NCBI GenBank assembly: GCA_002197995.1
Contig: NGZR01000003.1
Span: 4,278,001 to 4,342,000 of the forward strand
Length of the DNA: 64,000 nucleotides
Direction: 5' to 3'
From: Gaeumannomyces sp. JS-464
Lineage: Eukaryota; Ascomycota; Sordariomycetes; Magnaporthales; Magnaporthaceae
Shown here in pieces: positions 12,695-22,061 of the stretch; within the stretch, counting starts at the first letter, position 1, and each line of letters starts with the position of its first letter. The position numbers and the translations under genes were made by a program. The notes beneath the pieces were generated by a model. It was not told where the DNA came from and did no database searches. It saw nothing but the letters and a program-made list of their open reading frames with translations.

Positions 12695-13516
12695 ATGGGC
12701 ACCCCAAACTACCCAGGGCACTACCAGGATGCCTTTAACCACCAAGACCACGAGACTCAACAGGCTTGGAACGCGCTGTATCCAGCCACGGTATTTGCGC
12801 TAAGTCCCGCCCCTAGGTCTTTGGACCCCTGAACCCCTGAGCTCCCACAAAGCTGACACAAACAGATGCCGCCTCCGCCATTCCGCGTCGAGTGGGGCTA
12901 CGCGCACGGCACCAGCGACGACATGTGGCCGCCGCCGCACCTGGGCGGCGAGGCCGCGACCGACTACGTCGAGCAGGTTGTGGTGCTGGTCCAGGGCATC
13001 CCGCCGCACACGGCCCGCGGCGACATCCTCAAGGCGGCCCGGGCGTTGACGGGCAACACGGGCTCCACGTTCGGGATCCTCTACGTCACCATCCCCGAGC
13101 CCGGTACCGCCTTTGTGTACTGCACCGACTCTCGCAAGGCCGCCACCCTCGCCGAGATATTGGTGCAGGGCGGGTTCCCGCGCGACCTCGGCGCCGCCGC
13201 CGCCTCGTCCTCTTCCAACCCCGGCGGCGGCGGCAGCAGCAGCAGCAGCAAGAAGAGCGGCGGGAAGCAAAAGGCCCAGAAGTCCCCGTCGGGCAAGGGC
13301 AAGGGCAAGGCGGCCGCTCCCTCGTCCGCCCCCGCGGCTGCTGCGGAGCTCAACATCGAGCTGTATGCCGAGCACTGCCCGTTCAAGATCCCGTCGCAGT
13401 TCCTGCAGCACCTGCAGGACGTCCGCTCGGCGAGGGGGAAGAACGGCCCGGACAAGGTGCGCCAGGATTGGGAGCAGACTCACCCCAGCGGCCGGTCGAG
13501 GCCGCCCAAGAAGTGA
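12695..13516 (+). CDS. Two-exon protein of unknown function with an RRM-like fold pattern and a Lys/Ser linker
   Basis: The ATG at 12695 opens a 32-codon first exon (MGTPNYPGHYQDAF...). A 75-bp intron at 12791-12865 with a GCTGAC branch leads to the main exon from 12866, giving about 248 residues. The middle alternates beta and alpha patterns (VVVLVQGIP, then RGDILKAARAL, FGILYVTIP, TAFVYCTD, RKAATLAEIL) in the order of an RNA-recognition motif. The diagnostic RNP aromatic residues are not clear, so this is inference. A Gly/Ser and Lys-rich low-complexity linker follows, including a (AGC)n serine run near 13238-13249, then a conserved-looking tail with YAEHCPFKIPSQFLQHLQ. The frame is intact. 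I do not recognise the family. Confidence 0.7.
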
Positions 13517-13721
13517 AGTAGGCACGTGGTCGGCTTTTGGATGCGGCTCAATTCGTCGGGTATGGGCCACTGGCCCTGACAGGTGACACGAGAGCATGGT
13601 GGTGTGGTAGCACGGGTTCGAGGCTGAAGTCGGTATTTTTTTTTATAATTTTGCATGGTTATTTCCACGGGGGATTTGGGCCCGCGCTGAAAAGTTTGGT
13701 ATTTATTGAAAGTAACGAAAA

Positions 13722-13992
13722 TGTTGGATAGTTATTCCAGCGCATGCACTCGAGGGATTTGGTAGCCTAGGAGGCCTGGGAGGCCCATAGGGCCCACAGG
13801 GCCCACGTGACCCACGTGACCTAAAGGGCCAGGCCTTCGCGTAGATAAAAGGGGCCAACAGGCCCCTTTTCCTGTAGCCAGATCTTCTTCCTCTTCATGC
13901 ACAATACAGGAACAGGAACCAGATCTATAGATCTTTGTGCGTCACCATGGGAGAGCTCCGGGCCTTTGACAGGAGTAACACTCCTACCAACA
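13722..13992. mobile_element. Solo LTR (271 bp) with a 5-bp target site duplication
   Basis: The element begins TGTTGG and ends CCAACA, a perfect 6-bp inverted terminal repeat of the TG..CA type that defines retrotransposon LTRs. It is flanked on both sides by GAAAA (13717-13721 and 13993-13997), a clean 5-bp target duplication. There is no internal retroelement sequence, so this is a solo LTR left after LTR-LTR recombination. Inside it, GATAAAAGG at about 13842 could be a TATA-type promoter. Parts of its 3' half (CTTCCTCTTCATGC, AGATCTAT) recur at 17.5-17.6 kb. The orientation is not determined with certainty. Confidence 0.85.
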
Positions 13993-16748
13993 GAAAATAA
14001 ATATCTTTATTAAAAAAAATAAAATAAAAATCGATGTTCTAGCTCCAATTTCGGTAAAGCTTACCCCAACGCTAGCTCCTGGGGGCGTACGAGTTCGTTG
14101 CGTGGCACTTGAGATGCGCGCTGACGCTTTTGAACTTTATAACTCAACCAAAAATTGTGAGTAGGGCCTCGGTTTGTGTATCGAGTGCATCGGTGAGAGG
14201 TCCATCGAATTTGTTCGACGGTCCATGGACAATTGCAGGCGCAACCACGAGGCTGTGTTGCATGTGTGCGAGTTGGAGTTGAGGAGGCACTGAGTGGACC
14301 AAAGATCCATTCAGTCAGGCGGCTCAGTTGACCGCGGGCTCCCGCAAAATGGCAAAGGTGCTTAAACCCACGCCTGTTATCGACAGAATGCCGGTCAAAT
14401 TTGAATGGATTTCATAGGTCCTCAGCCGCCGAAACATAAGTGAGGCACCTAGTTGAGCAGTCGAGAGAGTGGTACGATCGCGAGGGTGATGGCGCGCCTT
14501 CCGCTTCCCATCAAATTGGCTTCAGATAGCCTTGACAACCCTTTTCCGCCGCACCTATCTCGACTGAAAGCTCCACCTCGAACGGCGTCTATTGTCCTTG
14601 TTTCATGCCCCCTCTCCGAAATCACCACGCCGCTGTATAGTCGGTAGCAAGCACGACTTCAAAAAACGGGCATCACGGGGAGTGTAAGTCTGCGGAGGCC
14701 TCCAGCGTCTCGGCGCGGTCGCCCAGGTACGCCTCGCACTCTGCTGTCGGGAGTCGCCGGCTGCCGGCCTTTGACTGGTTGCCGCAGTGGCACAATGCGC
14801 CGTCTTGGAAGCTGAAGAAGTCCCAGTGTCCTCTTCGAGATGCCGAGGATAACTGGCCTGAACACATGCCCGTTCCGGTTTGGCCAGATGCAGGATGTGG
14901 TGGTTAGATAACAGGAAAAATCCCGGGAGGTCGAGTCGGGGCAGGCCGGCGCTCCCGGCGGTGCCCAATCTCAAGCCTCTGGGGACGGGGTGAAACGCTG
15001 GAATACCATCAACAAGATGGAGCCGGGACGAGGCATCAGGAACCTGCATGTCGTCGGTCGACATGTTCCCCACGCGCCACCAACCGCAGCTGCGTGTCGT
15101 TCCAGGGGTAGTGGGGCGCCAGCGGGATGATTTACCCATCGGCACTCCAGGGGACACCGGCCCGAGGGCCGACCCCCGGGTGCCCTGCTGCAGCCTCCGC
15201 CTCTCCGTCGCCCCATGCATCCTTGGCACGCTCGCGACCTGCAGGCCGCGATCGGCAGGGCCAGGGGTGCGTGGGGTGCGTGGGAAGATCACAGAACCAA
15301 CAGCAGGCTTGACAACCTGCGATGTCCGTCAACCCACTTATTAATTACGCTGCTGCAGGTCAACCCCGTGAAACCTATCGGCCGACAACTTTTTGTCCCT
15401 GCGAGACACCATTTGAGGGCACAGGTCATGACCATGAATGATAGCTTTTGGTGTTTGAGAGCGCGCAGCGATCGGGCAGGCCTCAGTTCTGGCGTCCTGA
15501 TGTCCCGGAGCATGTCTGGAGGCAGATGCGACCCACTCAGGGCTTTGCGTCTCGCTGCCCCCAAAAGCTGGCATACGTTGTGCCAGAAGAGGCCTGCTCG
15601 CTTGCACCGCTGCAGCGCTGGTATCATTCGATCCTTTTGGTCATCCCCAAGCGCTCACAGCATCTTGGCCGCAGTAATTCACACCACCCGTGAATGGACA
15701 AGCAGCGTGGGATTGGACATCTTCCGAACTGGCGCGCCAATACGAAAGCCCTATGTACGCTCTTGACCAACGGTTCTAAGCAGCGAGGCCCCAATACTCC
15801 ACGTCACCTCGCCAACTCAGGCAGGCTACGAGCCTCCTCGACGCTCCGTGTACGTAGTTCTGCGTAGAACACACGTTTTCACTGCGCGTGGCCAAGGCAT
15901 TTACGACGCACCCGTGCATGTGAGGCCAGCACCCCCAAGACATGTATCCGTAAATTAAACGATGGCCTTCCTGCCAACAAGCGTTCTTCGCCCCCGCCGA
16001 AGCATTCTTTCCGGGGCATAAAGGCCTCTCACACGATCCGTTGACGCTCGCCGGTGGAAATCTCCACCTTAGCTGCATCGTCCCAGCCCGCCCTAAGCAC
16101 CAATCAATGCGCAATATGATTAAGGCCGGATGCTCGGCTAACACATCATGGCACCCCGACCCCAGTCGTCGCCTGTGGGGTTTACTCCAGTGTCGGTTCC
16201 AGTTACGAGCGCCAACAGCACAAGACTTGTCCCGTGCTGATAATGGAATCCTTCATGTGCTTAGCCAAGATACTCGGTCAACAAAGCAGGGCTAACTTTT
16301 CCATGCGCCAATGCAGGGACATTGCGGTTCAGTGTGGGGGAAGGATCAGGTCGGCGGACCAACAACGACACATGTAATAACGAGACTCTCCGCGACAGAA
16401 ATGCAACCTTTCAGAAGAGGCGGACTCGAGGCCGACTAAACATATCACCAACCCCTGGCTAGCCATTGTCTCGAGTATGAAAGCCAGCCCATGCCTCTGC
16501 CATAGGAGGCAGCAGGAACACTGTCATCCAGGCCAACTAGCACTTGCACAGCCCCAGTTGCGGTCAAAACTGATCCCACTCAAGGCTCGATCCCACGCAA
16601 AACTCCGTCCCACCCAAAACGCCTACCTCCTCCACGGCCTTCTCCCGAGCTTGCCACCGAAGCATAGTACGTGCGCCACCACCGGAGAGAGAAGCGAGCC
16701 ATGAAGAGGTGGTGGGATAGCTGACAAATTTCCAGCCAAAGCGACAAG
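13993..16748. other. Gene-poor stretch, only weak coding relics
   Basis: No convincing gene is found in 2.75 kb. On the minus strand near 14690-14870 a frame contains the cysteine word CHCGN in a context faintly like a WSC domain, but no start, splice structure or full domain can be built. The sequence may hold decayed genes. Confidence 0.4.
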
Positions 16749-17034
16749 ATGCAGTTTAACACCGGTCAGATCCTCGCCTCCATGTCCGCTGTCGCCGTCG
16801 CCCTCCCTACCGGGAGCGAGGCATAGCCGGGGGAGCCCTGGAGGCCCGCCAGGGCTGCCAACGGGATGCGTTCCGCGGCCGTATCGAGGGGGCTGGCCCT
16901 ACCACAAGTGCGTCTGGGATGTATGCACCGACACCAACCCTTGGCGTGTTGTCCGCGACTGCGGTATTGGCTCTAGGTGCCACAGTAACCCTACCACTTG
17001 CATCGCCAGGGATGGGTCGCCGTTCCGGGTGTAA
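16749..17034 (+). pseudogene. Small secreted cysteine-rich protein gene, frame broken
   Basis: The ATG at 16749 encodes a typical secretion signal (MQFNTGQILASMSAVAVALP) and then runs into a TAG at about 16824. The adjoining frames carry the rest: a short stretch ending in EARQGC, then a Cys-rich end beginning near 16885 with YHKCVWDVC, and further cysteines in RDCGIGSRC and TTC before a TAA at 17032-17034. Two single-base shifts would be needed to connect the parts. Full length would be near 95 residues with six or more cysteines, the profile of small secreted effector-like or antimicrobial-like fungal proteins. Whether the shifts are real mutations or sequencing errors cannot be told. It lies between two LTR-like sequences. 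The family is not recognised. Confidence 0.5.
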
Positions 17035-17530
17035 CACATGGGCAGCATGTGTCTGGGAACGTCTCAACTGGTGCCTACCTGATTCACATCCAACAAACGA
17101 ACTTGTTCGAAGGCAACCTGTGCGAATCTTCTTTACTTAAAGAAACAAGGCTCGGTTGGACACAGCTTGGGTTTTATGATGACGACGCTTTCTACGTGTT
17201 CCAGGCCGCCGTTGTCACTTGGAAATAATTGTAAAGTAAATATCACGAATGGATTAATTAAATCTTTTTGTGAAGTTTTTGGAGTCTCTTAGCTTTGACA
17301 GGAAGCATAGGGCGGGGAAAGTTACATCCTTTTCATAAACCCAGAAAAAGAGCAGCATGTCGCATCCGACTGCTTGGACGGAACGTGGCGGACTCTTGAC
17401 GATCAATCTATCCTTTTTGCTGGATCTCACTATCCGGCGCACGCAACCGTTAAGGTCCGGAGGGCCCACAGGATTGGGCGCAGCAGAACAGGCATTTGGT
17501 GATCTGGATCGTGTATATATCTTTGATCTC
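17035..17530. other. AT-richer intergenic stretch leading into an LTR-like relic
   Basis: No gene is recognised. A GTATATATC word at about 17511 lies shortly before the LTR-like segment and could be its TATA box. Confidence 0.35.
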
Positions 17531-17689
17531 CGGCTCTTTCCTTGACAGATCGATCCCTTCCTCTTCATGCAGAATAAAGAGACAAATTCCTCAGATCTAT
17601 GGATTGTTGTCCACCCTTTGTAGATCTCCGAGCCTATAGGAGTACCGAGTCTTACAACACTTTTTATTTTTATTTACTTCTGTTGTAAG
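17531..17689. mobile_element. Diverged LTR-like relic related to the solo LTR at 13.7 kb
   Basis: The segment shares ordered words with the 3' half of the solo LTR: CTTCCTCTTCATGCA, then AGATCTAT followed by GATTGTTGT or GATCTTTGT, then GATCTCCG/GAGCTCCG and an AGGAGTA word. It ends CTTACAACA at 17651-17659, a plausible LTR terminus. After 21 bp of T-rich spacer comes TGTTGTAAG at 17681-17689, the exact inverse complement and a plausible LTR start. The 5' boundary of the relic is uncertain, possibly TGTCGCAT near 17357. Confidence 0.5.
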
Positions 17690-19052
17690 CGCCTTTTATT
17701 GCTATACCCTGCATCGAGACGTGCGTGACAGAATACTGATTGCTCTTGTGGGACGAAGCCTGCTGGTGGGTTCACCAACCACGCTATGTACTCATGCCCC
17801 TCGGGGTGGGTGGCTTGAATGGCCAAAGGGGAAGCAACATGTATCTCGGTCCGACCAGGAGTCTAAATTTATGTGAGGCGGGCTCCTTAAAGGGAAAATA
17901 ATTGCTGCAATTACCATCACGATCTCGCCATGAGTGAGGATTAAAGACAAGTGCGCTCCTGGGTGGGATAATTTTCGAGGTCACATCGAGCGGAGCGCGG
18001 CTCCCTGATCCCTGCTCCCAGCCGGCACTGAAGGGGACGACGATCCATCATTGATGATTGTGCGGCACGAGCACGTGGCAAGTCAAAATGGACGTCCCCT
18101 TTTATGCCAAATATTTCTCATCTCTTTCCCTCATGGTCCTGTTCATCCGAGGAAAACATGATACTCACTCGCATGCACCTAGGTTGATCACTTTCCCACC
18201 GCATCATGATCCTGGCGACACAGGGAAGCCCCTCAAACCTGTGCGATTTCGCTCCGTGTCGCCGACTCGGAGAAGCGCTTCGTCTCGAAGGCCAATGGCG
18301 CGCGCGATCGTGTTTCGGCGATCTGCACGTCAGACGTCCTCGGCGAAAACAGAGACGGTCGCGCAGGGAGTATGGCAGACTGGAGCCAACCACTATGATC
18401 CGCGACTGCACCGTTCGTGCGCCAGACCACTGGGAATAGCTGGCGTCCCCACAGCCGAGGACGCTTCCTCTTACATATGGGAGGGAGCCGCACTGAAGTC
18501 ATACACTGTGGCTGCCAGGCTTCTGGACGCAATAGACCATGGCCGAGATGGAGCTCGAGTGCCGCGACAGACGTCGGAGTCCAGGCAGTGAATGCTTACA
18601 AGGCTGGATGTCTTGATCGAGGGGCTGCGGGGCTTGAGCCGCGTCACGCCTTTTGTGTTTGCACGAGCTATGCCTGTGCCGGACACCCGCTCATCGCGGA
18701 GCTCGGCGTCGGGCAGCAAATCGATAGCCTCGCTTGCGCTAAATGGTGGACCCTACGCGCCTTGGCCGCCTTGGCCTTACGTTCTGCTTCACGAGATGAC
18801 GTTGGTAACCCCAGCTTTCCCCCTCCTTGTTGGAATTCCTGGGCCGACTCGAAAGAAGAAGAAATTTTGTACCTTTTTCTCCACCACGAGGGCTCAAAAC
18901 TTGGGCATATCGTCACAAGAGATCGGCCTCGCGCTGACGGGCGCCGCGTCCAACACTTCTCTCTGTCTACACCGACTTCGACCTACAAGCCGATTCCAAG
19001 CAACGACGAACACACTACATTGAGCGACATCGCAGTCCGACCCCATCCTTCC
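17690..19052. other. Upstream region of het-c, no gene recognised
   Basis: A 177-codon frame at about 18058-18591 has no recognisable domain and looks like chance coding. The region probably contains the het-c promoter. Confidence 0.4.
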
Positions 19053-21897
19053 ATGATGGACGGCAGAACGCGGTTCCTGCTGGCCGGGCTGGTCCTAGTG
19101 ATCTGCCTGGCCAGCCCCGTGCTCGCGTTCGGCGCGGGTAACATCAGCAGCAAGTCGAGCATCGAGGGTATCAACTGGCGCCACGGCGACATCGAGGATG
19201 CGCTCCTCGGCATTCTGATGGCGCGCGCCATGAATAAGAAGAACAAGAAATTCAGCAAGGCGCGTAGCCCGACCCCCGTTAGCAACTCACGCCAAAGGAC
19301 TGACAAGTGTGTATGCGCAGTTGATGGTGTCTAGGGTATATTTTGGTAACTGGCTGCGCGACTACTCCCAAGCTGTCGATGTGGGAACTATAAAGAGCGT
19401 GTCGTACGAGGCTATCAGGCTTGTTGTGTACGTTTTCCGAGCTCTTGGGTCCCCTAACTCTTGCTTGTTGAACTAACCTACGCCAAGCGCAATCCTGGCC
19501 TTCATGAACTTTGGCTTTGGCTCCAAGGAGTTCGAGGTTACACCCGAGCGCCTTGGCTGCTACCGACCTGAAGAGCATATCGATAATCCCAAAGGGTACG
19601 CCGGCGACGATGACGCGCGGCGGTACTGGCACGGGCTGCGGGGCCCCGTCGACGAAGAACTAGAGCTCGCCATCGACGAGGAGACGGGAATGAAGAACTA
19701 CATCGGCAACGAGCGTGCCGGAATTGCCAACTCTGCCAGTCTCTTGCGGCGCCTCCTCGGCGAGTGCATCGAGCGCGGCCGTAGGCACGGACGGGACGGC
19801 AACGAGGAGGACCTGTATGAGTGCCTGCGGCTTATGGGCACGGCGTTGCATTGCCTGGAGGACTTTTTTGCACACTCTAATTACGTGGAGTTGGCGCTGA
19901 TCGAGATGGGAGAGCGCGAGGTATTCCCGCACGTCGGCCGAGATACTCGCCTCCGGCTCCCTGGCGCGCGCCGTCGGGTTTACCCCATCGTCACCGGCAC
20001 CTTTGGCGAGGTCGATTTCCTGCACTCGGTTGCGGGCGAGGTGTCGGACAAGCTGATGCAGAACGAGATGCAGGAGCTGCAGGCGCACCTGGAGAACAAC
20101 CAGAAAGCGGACGCGAGCCTGCTGCGCACCCTGCTGGACATGATCCCCGACGGCCTGTTCGGCGGCGAGCACCAGAGCGACAAGATGAGCGAGATCCAGC
20201 AGAACTGCACCAACGCGCAGATGAGGGGCTCGACATCAGGCCGCACCGCGAGCCCGAGGAGATGACCAAGTGGGTCGGCAACATCTTCCGCCAGGTTGTG
20301 CCGATTATCGAGTGGCACGACCGCATCATGAAGGCCATTTCAGATGCGCTGCCGACCATTCCTATCATTCCCAAGATCATCGAGCAGCTCGAGGACCAAC
20401 TCAACGCATTTGTGCACGCGCAGATCGCCCCCTTCGTGGTTCCCGTGCTCAAGCAGATCCAGAACGAGATGGGAGCCGGGTCCGAGGGAATTATTGAGAG
20501 CAGCAAGCACAACCAGCACAACGTGTTCGACAATGACGAGGAGACGAACCCCACCCACTCGATGCTCTCCAAGGACCATTTCACCAACCTGCTCAACGAA
20601 CCTGCCGGCAAAACGGCCGCCGAGATGGTCAAATGGGCAGTTCCACACTTGATGGAGCCATCGATAACGAGGACGTCGACGTCACCCGAACGCTCGACTG
20701 CATCATCTCGGGCGTCTTCCACCACCCTTGCCAGCGCGACATAGGCGGCGCGGGCGCGGCCGAAGCCCGCAACATCTTCTTCAGCTGCGTCGAGGTTTGG
20801 TGGAACGAGATGGACCCCGAGAAACAGGACGACTACCGGCGCCGCCTCAGCCGCGACGGCGTGCGCAACCACGAGAACCACAAAGAGGGCGAGTGGGACA
20901 GCGGCCACGGGCACGGCTGCCTCGGCAAGCTGGAGCAGGCGACACAGCACGGCGGCAAGAAGAAGGAGGAGACGTGGGAGGACAAGATCGCGACGTCGGC
21001 GGCGAACGCCATCGTGGCCGGCGTCACGGGCGCCGTAAGCGACTTGATGCCGCAGAAGCAGGGCAATGGTGACAAGAACGAGGGCGGGGTTGGTGGGATC
21101 CTCGGGTCGATTCTGGGCGGCTTCCTAGGGGGCGATGACAAGAAGAGCTCGTCCGAGAATGGCCGCAGAAACGACGACGACGACGACGACAGACACAACC
21201 ACAACAGCTCGTCGTCCTACGGGCGCCAAGACTACAGCGGATCATCCTCGTACAGCAACCGGCCGAGCCGCAGGCAGGAGCAATACTTGTCCTCGGACAG
21301 CCGCCCAGAGTACTCGTATGAGTCTTCGCCTCGACCAACCTCTTCTCATCGACCTACCTCTTCTCACCGGCCAACCTCTTCGCACCGGCCAGCTGGAGGC
21401 CATGCAGACAGCTTCTATACGACCAGTGGCGGTTACGGAAGGTCTGACCAATCTAGCAGGTATGGAGATTCTCAGCAGAGCAGCTACGGTGGTGACTACG
21501 GCAGCCAGCAGCAACAGTATAATAGCTACGAAGGGCAGCAACACTACAGCAGCGGCTATGGCGGCCAGCAGAAACACTATGGCAGCAGCTACGGACAGCA
21601 ACAGCACGGTGACGGCTATGATGATTACCAGCGGAACAGCGGCGGATACTACGGTTCGCAGCGCGAGAGCAGCCAAGAAGAGGATCCGCTTGCCTACGGC
21701 TCATACAATCCTGACCGCCATGAGAGCAGCCATGGAGGCTATCAGCATGATGGCGGGGAAGGACAGTACGGTGACTATGGCTATCGGGCAGCAGCCCTAA
21801 CCTTGGAAGGTATCCTGGTCAAGGCCACCATGGACACGATGGAGGATCCGGCGGCCACGGAAACGGCCATGGAGGGCCGAATTTCGGAGGTTGGTAA
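19053..21897 (+). CDS. het-c: HET-C protein (het-c vegetative incompatibility locus), frame broken three times
   Basis: HET-C is a secreted or plasma-membrane glycine-rich protein that sets vegetative compatibility in Neurospora. The signal peptide (LLAGLVLVICLASPVLAFG) and the family start FGAGNISS..EGINWRHGDIED are clear. YFGNWLRDYSQAVDVGT, GCYRPEEHIDNP and LHCLEDFFAHSNYVELALIE follow. Intron 2 fits at 19428-19487 (GTACGT donor, CTAAC branch). Intron 1 ends at 19320, with its donor at 19264 (frame then off by one) or 19278 (frame kept, only 43 bp). Single-base deletions are implied near 20225 (GGGG), 20657 and 21790 (GGG). Correcting the last gives a Gly/His-rich end NGHGGPNFGGW and a stop at 21895-21897. 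The C-terminal 270 residues are a Gly/Ser/Tyr/Gln-rich low-complexity tail with three PTSSHR repeats at about 21333-21395. The family call is firm; allele type cannot be read. Confidence 0.93.
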
Positions 21898-22061
21898 GTG
21901 TATGAGCAAACACAGAAAAAGACGACCGTTGCTGGGGTTCACTGGAGAAGGCCAATGTGCAGGCGCGAGAGAATAAATATTATAAATTCAATGATGGTTC
22001 AGAGCAAAGAGCACTTGGAACCACCCAACATAGGGGATGCCCTCCCGGCAAAAGGGACTTT

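Noticed and set aside
14603..15292. Minus-strand frame of 229 codons, with a nearby CHCGN word suggesting a WSC domain
   Set aside because: The amino-acid composition is Arg/Pro/Ser-rich as in chance GC-rich frames, and no complete domain, start or introns could be built.
18058..18591. 177-codon frame upstream of het-c
   Set aside because: It has no recognisable domain, no conserved-looking segments, and competing open frames on both strands of similar quality.
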